Source: Fibrobacter sp. (lineage in GTDB: Bacteria; Fibrobacterota; Fibrobacteria; Fibrobacterales; Fibrobacteraceae). Taken from it: DNA of 64,000 nt. Shown here in pieces: positions 17,425 to 26,222 of this stretch. The notes beneath the pieces were generated by a model, which was not told where the DNA came from, ran no database searches, and worked only from the letters and a program-made list of their open reading frames with translations. Made by a program: the position numbers and the translations under genes. Numbering within the stretch: the stretch's first letter is position 1; the number at the start of each line of letters is the position of its first letter. The DNA lies in NCBI GenBank assembly GCA_024398875.1, contig JAKSIJ010000011.1, positions 1 through 64,000 on the forward strand. Reading direction: 5' to 3'.

Positions 17425-20121
17425 ATGTCAGAAGAAATGATTCCAGGATCGCAGTTCAAAAGCCTGATTGAACAGGACATGCAGGATTGCTACCTCCGTT
17501 ATTCCATGAGCGTGATTGTGGCTCGTGCGTTGCCGGATGCTCGTGACGGTTTCAAACCCGTGCACCGCCGCGTGATGTACAGTATGCACAAGTTGGGCGT
17601 GGTTCCCAACAAGTCTACGGTGAAGAGCGCCCGTATCGTGGGTGATGTGATTGGTAAGTATCACCCTCATGGCGACTCTGCCGTGTACGAGACCTTGGTC
17701 CGTATGGCTCAGGACTTCTCTCTCCGCTATCCGCTGGTTTTTGGCCAAGGTAACTTTGGCTCTATCGATGGCGATGGTGCCGCTGCTATGCGTTACACCG
17801 AAGCCAAGATGAACCACATGGGCGCCCTCATGCTGGAAGACTTGGAAAAAGAAACGGTGGACATGGGCCCCAACTATGACGAGTCTTTGGAAGAACCGCT
17901 GGTGCTCCCCTCTGTGCTTCCCAACATGCTGGTGAACGGCACTACGGGTATTGCAGTGGGTATGGCCACCTCCATGGCGCCCCACAACCTGCGTGAAATT
18001 GCAAATGCCATTCATGCGGTTTGCGAAAATCCGGACATCTCTGGCGAAGATTTGCTTTCTTACGTGAGTGGCCCGGACTTCCCCACCGGCGGTGTAATCT
18101 GTGGTCGCGCGGGCATCCGTGAAGCTTACTTGACAGGCCATGGCCGCGTGCGTGTGCGTGCCCGTTCCGAAATTGAGACCGATAGCAAGGGCAAGCCCCG
18201 CATCATCGTGACGGAAATCCCCTACATGGTGAACAAGGCGGAACTCTGCAAGAAGATTGCAGAACTGGTCCGCGAGAAGCGTGTGGATGGCATCACCGAT
18301 ATCCGTGATGAATCCAGCCGCGAAGGTATGCGGATTGTGATTGAACTCCGCCGCGATGCAGTGGGCGAAGTCATTCTCAATAACCTCTACAAGAATACGC
18401 AACTTCAGACAACCTTCAGCATTTACAACCTGGCACTCATTAACAATCTGCCTAAGGTCTTCACGCTGAAGGAACTGATTCAGGTTTACATCGATCACCG
18501 CCTGGATGTGGTGACTCGTGCAACCCAGTTTGATTTGAAAAAGGCAGAAGCCCGCCTCCACATCATCGAGGGCCTCCGCATTGCGACTCAGAACATTGAT
18601 GAAGTGGTGCAGATTATCAAGCAGAGTGCTACAACGGAAGCCGCAAAGGTTGCTTTGCAGGAACGCTTCAACCTGGACGAAATTCAGTCGCAGGCCATTG
18701 TGGACATGCGCTTGTCTCAGCTCACGGGCCTCAACTTGGAGAAGTTGGAAGCCGAATACAACGAGCTGGTGGCAACCGTTGCTGATTTGAAGGACATTCT
18801 CGAAAAGCGTGAACGCCGCATCGCTATTCTCCTGGAACGTTTGGATGCCGTGGTTGCCAAGTTTGGCGACGAACGCCGCACCAGCATCGAGGATGCTGTG
18901 GACGATTTGGATTACGAAGATCTCATCGCCGAAGAAGAACAGGTCATTACCCTCAGTAAGGAAGGCTACATCAAACGCCTCCCGATTGATACCTTCAAAG
19001 CCCAGACCCGCGGTGGTAAGGGCGTTGTCGGTACGGGCCTCAAGGACGACGACGATGTGGACCAGATTTTCACCGCAAGCACGCACAGCTACTTGCTGGT
19101 GTTCACCAACAAGGGTCGTGCCTACTGGACCAAGGTCTATCGCTTGCCCGAAGGCACTCGCAGTGGAAAGGGCCGCCCCATCATCAACTTTGTGGGCCTC
19201 ACCGAGGGCGAAAAAGTTCAGGCCATTGTGCCGGTCCGCAAGTTCGGCGGATTCTTCTGCCTCGTGTTTGCAACCAAGAAGGGCATCATCAACAAGATGG
19301 ACTTGAAGCTGTTTAGCCGCCCGCGCAAGGCTGGTGTGAACGCCATTTCTTTGGATGAAGGCGATGAACTGGTGAAGGTGCAGTTGGTGGGCATGACGGA
19401 AGAGGAATACAACGCCTCTCTCAATGCAAACGAAGATGCTTCCGACAGCGCAGAAACTGCAGAATCCGCAGATGTGGAAAATGTAGAAGGCGCTGACGAG
19501 GATGCAGAAAACAAACCCATTGCTAATGACCTCCTGATGCTTGCTACCAAGAATGGTCAGGCAGTCACGTTCCCCATCACTTGCTTCCGCCCCATGGGCC
19601 GTGGCACTCATGGCGTGCGCGGTATCAAACTTGCGGAAGGCGATGAAGTGATTTCTCTCATCTGGCTCAAGGAAGGCAACAAGATCGTGACCATTACCGA
19701 AAAGGGATTTGGTAAGCGTTCTCAGCCCAGTTCCTATCGCGTGACTAAGCGCGGTAGCAAGGGTGTTCGCAACCTCAGCGCCGATGGTATGGAAAAGACG
19801 GGCCCGGCAGTATTCGTGGAAAGCGTTGCTGACGATTACGACTTGATTATCACCAGTAAGGAAGGTCAGGTCATTCGCATTGAGGCGGATTCCATCCGAC
19901 TGACAAACCGCAGTGCCATTGGCGTGAAGTGCATTCGCTTGAACGAGGGCGACACCGTGCAAGACGCTACCGCGCTCCCCAGTGTGGAAGATATTGAGCA
20001 GGATTCCGCAGAAGCCAAGGAAACCTTCGATAAGGTGGAAGGGGTGGAAGTGGATGACGATTCCATTGTGAAGGACGATTCTGCGGAAGTGTCTGAAACA
20101 AATGAAATCAGTGAAAACTAA
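17425..20121 (+). CDS. gyrA: DNA gyrase subunit A
   Basis: The protein has 898 residues. The N-terminal breakage-reunion domain has the quinolone region HPHGDSAVYETLVRMAQ (Ser present; Glu where E. coli has Asp87) and catalytic Tyr124 in AAAMRYTEAKM. The C-terminal pinwheel contains a gyrase-box variant, QTRGGKG (usual QRRGGKG), which favours gyrase over topoisomerase IV. An acidic Ala/Glu/Asp-rich insertion lies between blades at about residues 672-697, and the last 50 residues are strongly acidic. It introduces negative supercoils together with GyrB, which is not in the window. GAGGAT precedes the ATG. A hairpin terminator follows. Confidence 0.97.
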   Translation: MSEEMIPGSQFKSLIEQDMQDCYLRYSMSVIVARALPDARDGFKPVHRRVMYSMHKLGVVPNKSTVKSARIVGDVIGKYHPHGDSAVYETLVRMAQDFSLRYPLVFGQGNFGSIDGDGAAAMRYTEAKMNHMGALMLEDLEKETVDMGPNYDESLEEPLVLPSVLPNMLVNGTTGIAVGMATSMAPHNLREIANAIHAVCENPDISGEDLLSYVSGPDFPTGGVICGRAGIREAYLTGHGRVRVRARSEIETDSKGKPRIIVTEIPYMVNKAELCKKIAELVREKRVDGITDIRDESSREGMRIVIELRRDAVGEVILNNLYKNTQLQTTFSIYNLALINNLPKVFTLKELIQVYIDHRLDVVTRATQFDLKKAEARLHIIEGLRIATQNIDEVVQIIKQSATTEAAKVALQERFNLDEIQSQAIVDMRLSQLTGLNLEKLEAEYNELVATVADLKDILEKRERRIAILLERLDAVVAKFGDERRTSIEDAVDDLDYEDLIAEEEQVITLSKEGYIKRLPIDTFKAQTRGGKGVVGTGLKDDDDVDQIFTASTHSYLLVFTNKGRAYWTKVYRLPEGTRSGKGRPIINFVGLTEGEKVQAIVPVRKFGGFFCLVFATKKGIINKMDLKLFSRPRKAGVNAISLDEGDELVKVQLVGMTEEEYNASLNANEDASDSAETAESADVENVEGADEDAENKPIANDLLMLATKNGQAVTFPITCFRPMGRGTHGVRGIKLAEGDEVISLIWLKEGNKIVTITEKGFGKRSQPSSYRVTKRGSKGVRNLSADGMEKTGPAVFVESVADDYDLIITSKEGQVIRIEADSIRLTNRSAIGVKCIRLNEGDTVQDATALPSVEDIEQDSAEAKETFDKVEGVEVDDDSIVKDDSAEVSETNEISEN

Positions 20122-20144
20122 CCGGTTCTAAAAGACTTAAAGGG

Positions 20145-20174
20145 CCTATCCCTGTAAATGGGGTAGGTTCTTTT
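20145..20174 (+). terminator. Terminator of gyrA
   Basis: CCTATCCC, 7-nt loop, GGGGTAGG, then TTCTTTT: eight pairs with one G-T wobble and a T-rich tail. Confidence 0.75.
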
Positions 20175-20205
20175 GTCTATAGAGGCTATTTCGCGACGTT
20201 CGTGG

Positions 20206-20236
20206 TTGCGCTTCCAAGTCAAGGGATATATATTTG
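20206..20236 (+). promoter_or_regulatory. Promoter of GH11 xylanase gene
   Basis: TTG at 20206-20208 and TATATTTG at 20229-20236 are separated by 20 bp, matching the Bacteroidota -33/-7 arrangement. An AAGGAG site and the ATG at 20267 follow. Confidence 0.55.
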
Positions 20237-20266
20237 AATTAGGGATGTGGCTAAAAAGGAGCCAAT

Positions 20267-21802
20267 ATGAAAATGACTTTCTTCACAAAACTGATTTTGG
20301 GGCTTAGCCTCGCAGCAACGGGAGCCTTTGCGCAGAGTTTCTGCAATACGGCGTCTCATTCGGGAACGAGTAAGACGGAATCTTCCAGTTATGCAGAAGG
20401 CAACATTGGCGGGAACGATTATGCCATCTGGTACGATCACGCCACATCTGGAAGTGCCACCTTCTATTCAGATGGTTCCTTCTCTTGCTCTTTCCAGAAT
20501 GCGGGGGATTATCTTTGCCGTGAGGGTGTTTCTTTTGGTAGTACAAAGACTTATAAGGAACTAGATGGCGATATTATTGCAGAATTCAAACTAGTGAAAC
20601 AAAATGTGACCGGTGTGGATTACTCTTTTGTGGGTGTTTATGGTTGGATGACGGATGTTCCCGGCTCATATGATTTGGTGGAATACTATGTGGTGGACAA
20701 CTGGTTGAGCCCTGGAGCTCCAAACAAGTGGACTGTTGGAAACGATCCTATTGGAGATTATACCATAGATGGAGCAGTCTATACAGTATACCAGCATGCT
20801 CGTATTGGACAGCCTTCAATTCGGGGTAATAGCGATAATTTTAACCAATACTTTAGCATCCGAACCAGTGCCCGTGATTGTGGTGTAATCAACGTAACTG
20901 CTCACATGAAAAAATGGGAGGAATTGGGACTGAAGCCTGGTAAACTTTACGAAGCCAAAGTGCTTGGTGAAGCGGGGTCAACAGGTAGTGGTGTCTCTGG
21001 CACGGCAGATTTCCCTCATGCTAAGGTTTACATCGGTTCTGCACCCACGCCAACATCCAGTTCTAGCGTGAATCCTGGTTCCAGTAGTGCTTATACGCCG
21101 ACTTCCAGTGCCTCGCCAGACTTTGGCAACCAGACTCCTTACAGCAGCAACTCCATTCCTGGAACCATTGAAATCGAGAACTTTGATGAAGGTGCCAACG
21201 GAGAAGCCTATAACGAAGTGGATGGAACGGACGACCCGGCCAACAATGGATATCGCAGTGGCACGACTGTGGATATCGTTGGCGTTGGTTCTGGCTATGG
21301 TGTGGGTTACACAAACCCTGATGAATGGCTGGAATATACGGTAGATATTCCGACAGGTGGAACGTATAATGCCACTATCATGATTGCCAATGGCAATGAA
21401 AATGCGGTGTCTGTTCCGTTGATGATCAATGGCAATTCTGTTGGCTCCATCAGTGCGGCTAGCACAGGAGATTGGGGAACTTATGCCGAGGCGAGCACCA
21501 CAACGCCAATCCGTTTACCTCAAGGTCGTCACATTTTGCGGGTGAGTTTCCCTTATTGCAATGCAGACTGGCTCAAGTTTGAGTTGGTGGAGGCCGATCC
21601 CGACGCGATTCCTTTTGCAAAGGCTTCTGTGAATCAGCCCGTTGGTAAGTTCCAGGTGTTCGATATGCAAGGTAAGTTGTTGGGCTACATAGACATGGCT
21701 CGCGGCAACTCTATGCAGAATGTTCTGAAGCAAAAATTCCGCAAGTCAGGAGTCTATCTTGTGCGTCAGGGTGACCTCATGCAGAAGATTGCCGTCCGCT
21801 AA
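20267..21802 (+). CDS. Secreted endo-1,4-beta-xylanase, GH11-CBM6 with C-terminal sorting-type domain
   Basis: The protein has 511 residues with a signal peptide of about 22 (ending GAFA). Residues 23-255 are a GH11 jelly roll: AIWYDH, SFQNAGDYLCREGVSF, VGVYGWM, and EYYVVDNW carrying the likely nucleophile Glu139. The acid/base is probably Glu235 in LGEAGSTGSG, an atypical context (usually E-G-Y/W). A Ser/Thr/Pro linker (about 263-296) leads to a CBM6-type xylan/cellulose-binding domain (298-441; IEIENFDEG, YTNPDEWLEYTVD). The last 55 residues (FQVFDMQGKLLG ... GVYLVRQGDLMQKIAVR) resemble the tails of the GLUG proteins. It should cut xylan backbones outside the cell. AAGGAG precedes the ATG, and a strong terminator follows. 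Confidence 0.92.
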   Translation: MKMTFFTKLILGLSLAATGAFAQSFCNTASHSGTSKTESSSYAEGNIGGNDYAIWYDHATSGSATFYSDGSFSCSFQNAGDYLCREGVSFGSTKTYKELDGDIIAEFKLVKQNVTGVDYSFVGVYGWMTDVPGSYDLVEYYVVDNWLSPGAPNKWTVGNDPIGDYTIDGAVYTVYQHARIGQPSIRGNSDNFNQYFSIRTSARDCGVINVTAHMKKWEELGLKPGKLYEAKVLGEAGSTGSGVSGTADFPHAKVYIGSAPTPTSSSSVNPGSSSAYTPTSSASPDFGNQTPYSSNSIPGTIEIENFDEGANGEAYNEVDGTDDPANNGYRSGTTVDIVGVGSGYGVGYTNPDEWLEYTVDIPTGGTYNATIMIANGNENAVSVPLMINGNSVGSISAASTGDWGTYAEASTTTPIRLPQGRHILRVSFPYCNADWLKFELVEADPDAIPFAKASVNQPVGKFQVFDMQGKLLGYIDMARGNSMQNVLKQKFRKSGVYLVRQGDLMQKIAVR

Positions 21803-21835
21803 AAAGAATTTTTTCACCTAGGTTTTTGACATGAA

Positions 21836-21869
21836 AAATCCCTCGAAAAACACCGAGGGATTTTTTGCA
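21836..21869 (+). terminator. Terminator of xylanase gene
   Basis: AAATCCCTCG, 8-nt loop, CGAGGGATTTTTT: a 10-bp perfect stem with T tract. Confidence 0.85.
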
Positions 21870-21875
21870 TTTTTT

Positions 21876-21883
21876 TATCTTTG
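21876..21883 (+). promoter_or_regulatory. Putative -7 box of DUF1846 gene
   Basis: TATCTTTG matches TAnnTTTG and lies 26 bp before the ATG, right after the xylanase terminator. Confidence 0.45.
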
Positions 21884-21909
21884 AGAAAACTTAAGTAAGG
21901 ATAGAGAAG

Positions 21910-23394
21910 ATGTTTAAGGTGGGTTTTGATAACGACGCATACCTGAGGATGCAGTCCGAAAAAATTCAGGAACGCATTGCGAAGTTTGGTGGAAAACTTT
22001 ATCTGGAATTTGGCGGAAAACTTTTTGACGATCATCATGCCTCCCGCGTGCTTCCGGGTTTCAAGCCCGACTCCAAAATTAAGATGTTGGAGAAGTTGAA
22101 GGACAAGGCCGAAGTTGTCATTGCCATTAATGCAAGCGACATCGAGAAGAACAAGGTCCGCGGCGACTTGGGCATCACCTACGATATGGATGTGCTCCGC
22201 CTCATCGACGCTTTCCGCGGTTATGGCCTCTATGTAAGTAGTGTCGTTTTGACCCGCTATCAGGGCCAAGCCAGTGCTGTTGCCTATCAGAAAAAGTTGG
22301 AAAGCTTAGGCTTGAAAGTCTACCGCCACTATACCATCGAGGGCTATCCGGGAAACATTCCGCTGGTGGTCTCTGACGATGGCTACGGAAAGAATGAGTT
22401 TGTGGAAACTACTCGCGAGTTGGTGGTGGTGACCGCTCCTGGCCCGGGAAGTGGAAAGATGGCGGTCTGCCTCTCTCAGATTTATCACGAAAACAAGCGC
22501 GGCGTAAAAGCGGGCTACGCAAAATTCGAGACGTTCCCCATCTGGAATATCGCTCTGAAGCATCCGGTGAACTTGGCTTACGAAGCCGCCACTGCGGATT
22601 TGAATGATGTGAATATGATTGACCCCTTCCACTTGGAAGCTTATGGCCAGACCACCATCAACTACAATCGCGATGTGGAAATCTTCCCGGTGCTGAACGC
22701 CTTGTTCCAGCGCATTCTCGGCCAGTCTCCCTACAAGAGCCCTACGGATATGGGCGTGAACATGGCTGGCAATTGCATCATTGATGATGAGGCTGTTTGT
22801 GAAGCTGCGCGTCAAGAGATTGTGCGTCGTTATTACAATACCAAGTGCCAGGTTCGTAAAGGGAATGCAGAGCCCGATCAGGTTTACAAACTGGAACTGT
22901 TGATGGAACAGGCTCAGGTGAGTGTGTCTGCCCGGCCTGTGGTGGAAGCCGCTGTAAAGCGTGCCGAAGAAACCGAGGGCCCTGCAGTTGCCATTGAACT
23001 TCCGGACGGAAGCATCGTTACGGGCAAAACCACGCAACTTCTGGGTGCTTGCTCCACCATGCTGTTGAATGCCCTCAAGAAGATGGCGAAAATTCCACCT
23101 AGCGTGAATCTGCTTTCTCCCATGGTCATCGAGCCCATCCAGAATTTGAAGACAGGGGCTTTGGGGCATGCAAACCCGCGTCTTCACATGGATGAGGTCT
23201 TGGAGGCGCTCTCCATTTGCGCCTTGACGGATTATAATGCAAAACTCGCTCTGGAAAAACTTCCTCTGTTCCGCAATTGCGAAGTCCATGCCAGCGTGAT
23301 TCTCGCTCAAGTGGATTTGGATATCTTCCGTCGCTTGGGTGTGAACCTAACGATGGAACCGGTGTATCAGACTAAGAAACTCTATCACGGGTAA
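21910..23394 (+). CDS. DUF1846 family protein
   Basis: The protein has 494 residues, full length for DUF1846. Typical segments are FDNDAYLRMQSEKI at the N-terminus, VLTRYQGQASA, VVTAPGPGSGKMAVCLSQ (nucleotide-binding-like glycine-rich loop) and GALGHANPRLHMDEVLEALS near the C-terminus. The family is widespread in Firmicutes and Bacteroidota; structures exist but no agreed function. It is an isolated transcription unit, with its own TATCTTTG box and a bidirectional terminator after it. An AAGGATAGAG purine stretch precedes the ATG. Confidence 0.9.
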   Translation: MFKVGFDNDAYLRMQSEKIQERIAKFGGKLYLEFGGKLFDDHHASRVLPGFKPDSKIKMLEKLKDKAEVVIAINASDIEKNKVRGDLGITYDMDVLRLIDAFRGYGLYVSSVVLTRYQGQASAVAYQKKLESLGLKVYRHYTIEGYPGNIPLVVSDDGYGKNEFVETTRELVVVTAPGPGSGKMAVCLSQIYHENKRGVKAGYAKFETFPIWNIALKHPVNLAYEAATADLNDVNMIDPFHLEAYGQTTINYNRDVEIFPVLNALFQRILGQSPYKSPTDMGVNMAGNCIIDDEAVCEAARQEIVRRYYNTKCQVRKGNAEPDQVYKLELLMEQAQVSVSARPVVEAAVKRAEETEGPAVAIELPDGSIVTGKTTQLLGACSTMLLNALKKMAKIPPSVNLLSPMVIEPIQNLKTGALGHANPRLHMDEVLEALSICALTDYNAKLALEKLPLFRNCEVHASVILAQVDLDIFRRLGVNLTMEPVYQTKKLYHG

Positions 23395-23398
23395 AATT

Positions 23399-23431
23399 AA
23401 ATAAGGCGCTCCATGATGGAACGCCTTATTT
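23399..23431. terminator. Bidirectional terminator between DUF1846 gene and tRNA
   Basis: AAATAAGGCG ... CGCCTTATTT is a perfect 10-bp stem with inner CCAT/ATGG pairing. It serves the plus-strand gene and the minus-strand tRNA. Confidence 0.8.
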
Positions 23432-23433
23432 CG

Positions 23434-23507
23434 TGGGACCTCCCGGACTTGAACCGGGAACCAGCGGGTTATGAGTCCGCGGCTCTAACCGATTGAGCTA
23501 AAGTCCC
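23434..23507 (-). tRNA. tRNA with anticodon CAT (Met or Ile2)
   Basis: The minus strand folds as a tRNA: acceptor GGGACTT/AGGTCCC (one G-T), D-arm AGCTCAATCGGTTAGAGC, anticodon loop CTCATAA, T-arm CCCGGTTCAAGTCCGGG. The length is 74 nt and CCA is not encoded. The anticodon stem GCGGA/CCCGC has an A-C mismatch next to the loop. CAT could be elongator Met or lysidine-modified Ile; it lacks the three G-C pairs typical of initiator stems. The 5' ten bases overlap the glycogen synthase gene. Confidence 0.9.
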
Positions 23508-24928
23508 GACTCTCCTAAAGTTAGTAAATATTTCGCGATGGTCCTGTCCCACTCGTAGTGGAACCCGCTGTAGGCATTGACCACGGCTTTGTCCCAGTCT
23601 GCAGTCTCTTCGCGGTAGACGTGGAGTGCGTCTTGCAAGCGGGCGAGCATCTGGTCGGGAGCGTTGGCGTCATCGACGAGGAATGCATTTGCCATGCCCG
23701 AAGTTTCGGGGCAGTAGTCGTCCAGCATGCTGGCAACACCAACGCGGCGGCCAGTCAGAGGCAGCGTGCCTGCGGCAAGTGCCTTCAAAATAATGGAGGT
23801 GGAGGGCTCCTTCAAATTTGCAGCGAAGAGAATGTCAGAACCTGCAAGTACTGCCCTCAAGTTGTTCACGCTTTCCGCACCAGCAACAAGAGGAATGATG
23901 GCCATGATGCCCTGATACTGCTTTGCCACATCGTGGTAGTAGTTCCATTCCTGACTTTGTTCTGCGGCGCCAACGATGATGAACACGCCTTCCTTTGCAA
24001 TGTTGGAAAGAATGGTGGCCAGCGTTTCGGAGGTGTTTCCGGATTCCTCATCCAGGTGCACATAGAGAATGGGCTTGTCGCAGCATTCCATTTCCAGATG
24101 ACGGGCGAGAACCTCTTTTGCCTTTCGCTTGGCTTCCTTGATGGGGAGGTTGTCATTGATGTTGAAATCCCAGACCTGGTAACTCACGCCGAACTGAATG
24201 CCTTCCAGCTTGTCTCTATTGTGGCTGAGGAAGCCACTCAAACCTCCGGAGAGGTTGGTGTTGATCATGGCGTCGCAGTAACCGGGGGAGGGGAATAGCA
24301 CTTTCCGGGCGAAGAAAATCCCAGCCTTCAAAAGGCTTACCTTGCCCCAGAATTCATAGCCGTCCATGTTGTAGTTTTCACGAGGAAGCCCCATTGCCTC
24401 GATTTCGCTGGAGAGCACATGGAAGTCGTAGGTGATGTTGTGGACGGTAAAAAAGAAAGGAACGTCTCCAAAGTCTTCCTTGTAGGCGGTATGAGTCAGG
24501 GCCCCCGCCATGGCGCCACCCCATTCGTGTCCGAGAATGGCTTTGCACTGGAACCCCGTCTCTTTGGCGTAGGTCAGGGCGGCAGAGGCGAGGAAGGCGA
24601 ACCGGAGGTGGTTGTCTCCATAGGGGACTGCATTGGGTGGTCCGTACACAAAGGGCCGTTCAAAGTATTCTTCGTTGTAGATGTAGGTGTGGAAGGGGTC
24701 TTTCAGGGATTTCCAGATTTCGAAGGGCTTCCCCTGAAGCTTTTCCACCCCCTTAAAAACGCACTGGTAGCTGTAAAGATCCACCAGATTGCTTTTATAG
24801 AAGGGAGAGCAGGTCACAGCATTGGCTCCGGCCCTTGCAAAGGCGTCGGTCATGCGGTTTACCGCCGTCGCCAGGGGGCTCGGGGTCTGCCACCTTCCCG
24901 CTTCGGGGCTAATGACCAGAATTTCCAT
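23498..24928 (-). CDS. glgA: Glycogen/starch synthase-like glycosyltransferase (GT5)
   Basis: The protein has 476 residues, the usual GlgA length. The N-terminal starch synthase catalytic domain has ISPEAGRW, AILGHEWGGAMAGAL, FFTVHNITYDFH and FPSPGYCDAM. The C-terminal Rossmann half has YVHLDEESGN and a diverged end (SIILKALAAGTLPLTGRRVG) corresponding to the EPCGL region. The canonical N-terminal KxGGL is replaced by RWQTPSPLA, so the substrate may differ. It would transfer glucose from ADP- or UDP-glucose to alpha-glucan. The TAG stop lies inside the downstream tRNA. GTAGGAAG precedes the ATG; a TAAATTTG box lies at 24979-24986. Confidence 0.8.
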   Translation of the reverse strand: MEILVISPEAGRWQTPSPLATAVNRMTDAFARAGANAVTCSPFYKSNLVDLYSYQCVFKGVEKLQGKPFEIWKSLKDPFHTYIYNEEYFERPFVYGPPNAVPYGDNHLRFAFLASAALTYAKETGFQCKAILGHEWGGAMAGALTHTAYKEDFGDVPFFFTVHNITYDFHVLSSEIEAMGLPRENYNMDGYEFWGKVSLLKAGIFFARKVLFPSPGYCDAMINTNLSGGLSGFLSHNRDKLEGIQFGVSYQVWDFNINDNLPIKEAKRKAKEVLARHLEMECCDKPILYVHLDEESGNTSETLATILSNIAKEGVFIIVGAAEQSQEWNYYHDVAKQYQGIMAIIPLVAGAESVNNLRAVLAGSDILFAANLKEPSTSIILKALAAGTLPLTGRRVGVASMLDDYCPETSGMANAFLVDDANAPDQMLARLQDALHVYREETADWDKAVVNAYSGFHYEWDRTIAKYLLTLGESGL

Positions 24929-24978
24929 GCTTCCTACTCTTTTTTTAGAAAATTTTTACGGATAAAAAAATTACAGGC

Positions 24979-24986
24979 CAAATTTA
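24979..24986 (-). promoter_or_regulatory. Putative -7 box of glycogen synthase gene
   Basis: The minus strand reads TAAATTTGGCC, sharing ATTTGGC with the boxes of rpsP, ffh and rplS. Confidence 0.4.
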
Positions 24987-25072
24987 TTTAATTAAATTAG
25001 TGTTGACTAGACCAAAAAGTTGATTTGTCCGACGAAAGGTCTGTTTTTGAACTTTACATAGAGGATTCTATA

Positions 25073-26131
25073 ATGAAGAAATTCCTGATTGCTGCTTTGA
25101 CCGTGAGTGTCGCCCTGGCTCTTACCGGTTGTAAGGGAACCAACGAAAAGCGTGGTGACGAACACCTGAAGGAAGGCCGTTTCCGCAATGCCATCAACTC
25201 TTACTTGGATGCCAAGAAGAAGAACAGCATGTCTGATGAGTTCTATGACAACTTCACGCTGGCACTGGTTCGCGCTGCTGAAATCGAAGCCAAGAAGGAT
25301 GTGAACAGCGACCTCATCAATGGCTACTTTGAAAAGGCCTCCGTGAACATGGCCGAAGTGAAGAAGCAGGAAGTGGTGGAAGAATATGTGACCACTCTCG
25401 CTACTGTGGGTAAGAACCAGGCCTCTCAGGAAGGTGTGGACTATGCCACTATCATTAACGCTTTTGCAAAGATGGATACCGCTCTTGCCACTGCCAAGGC
25501 TCGTGGCGCTGGCGAAGCAACCGTGAAGACTCTCCGCAACGAAGCTGAAAATGCTTACGTTGCCAAGAACCTGGGCGATGCCAAGTCTGAATCTGACCCG
25601 GTGGTTGCCGCATATCAGATTATGAAGATTGCAGAAATGGCTCCAGAGAATGCTGAAGTCAAGGAAGCTCTGAACAAGAACCGCATCGATACTCGCGGTT
25701 ACTTCCTCATCTTCGGCGAACAGATTGGCGAAAAGGTGAACCGCCGCATCGACAAGTGGGGCTATGTCATGGCATTCCCCACCATCAAGATGGCTCCGGG
25801 TAGCCTCGCTGGCGAACTCCAGTTCTGGGCTTCTACCGGTAACAACACCAAGTTGGACCCGAGCAAGATCAAGCTGGTCTCTACCGATGGTAAGGAAGTC
25901 GTTGCCAAGGCTGGCACTGGCTGGTGCGAAGCTGAAGTCCTCGAAGGCAAGAAGGGCGAAGAAAAGATTGAAAAGAAGAAGAAGAACCTGAAGGCTGGCG
26001 AAATTGGCGACTTGATGAACGAGTTCCAGTGCTCCCTGAATGTGACCTTCTCTTACGACAAGGATTTCGTTCCTGACTACGTGGAATACAAGGACGAATT
26101 CGGCATTGGCCGCAAGTACCTTGGTCAGTAA
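25073..26131 (+). CDS. Lipoprotein of unknown function, TPR-like helical
   Basis: The protein has 352 residues. Residues 1-18 are a lipoprotein signal with lipobox LTGC (Cys20 region). The next 200 residues are helical and Ala/Lys/Glu-rich (GDEHLKEGRFRNAINSYLDAKKK resembles one TPR); the C-terminal third is more beta-like. The ATG at 25073 has GAGGA at 25061-25065; an in-frame upstream start at 25025 would bury the signal peptide. Strong bias to AAG/GAA/GCT codons suggests high expression. It is monocistronic, with a terminator 25 nt after the stop. No specific family is recognised. Confidence 0.85.
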   Translation: MKKFLIAALTVSVALALTGCKGTNEKRGDEHLKEGRFRNAINSYLDAKKKNSMSDEFYDNFTLALVRAAEIEAKKDVNSDLINGYFEKASVNMAEVKKQEVVEEYVTTLATVGKNQASQEGVDYATIINAFAKMDTALATAKARGAGEATVKTLRNEAENAYVAKNLGDAKSESDPVVAAYQIMKIAEMAPENAEVKEALNKNRIDTRGYFLIFGEQIGEKVNRRIDKWGYVMAFPTIKMAPGSLAGELQFWASTGNNTKLDPSKIKLVSTDGKEVVAKAGTGWCEAEVLEGKKGEEKIEKKKKNLKAGEIGDLMNEFQCSLNVTFSYDKDFVPDYVEYKDEFGIGRKYLGQ

Positions 26132-26155
26132 TCTTAAACGGATTGCTTGAATTTG

Positions 26156-26185
26156 AAGACCTGCTCGAAAGGGCGGGTCTTTTTT
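26156..26185 (+). terminator. Terminator of lipoprotein gene
   Basis: AAGACCTGC ... GCGGGTCTTTTTTG: a 9-bp stem with one mismatch and six Ts. Confidence 0.8.
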
Positions 26186-26222
26186 GTGATAGTGTCGCGT
26201 TTTCTTGTGATAGCGTCGCGGG
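26184..26222. repeat. Short tandem repeat
   Basis: TTGTGATAGTGTCGCG and TTGTGATAGCGTCGCG occur 20 bp apart between the terminator and the stop of the radical SAM gene. Confidence 0.6.

Noticed and set aside
17428-19962. 844-residue open frame antisense to gyrA
   Set aside because: It is the mirror of a strongly codon-biased gene; the translation has low complexity (His/Ala/Asn-rich) and matches no known domain.
25025-25072. Longer start for the lipoprotein at 25073
   Set aside because: It would put 16 polar residues before a clear lipoprotein signal; GAGGA fits the ATG at 25073.
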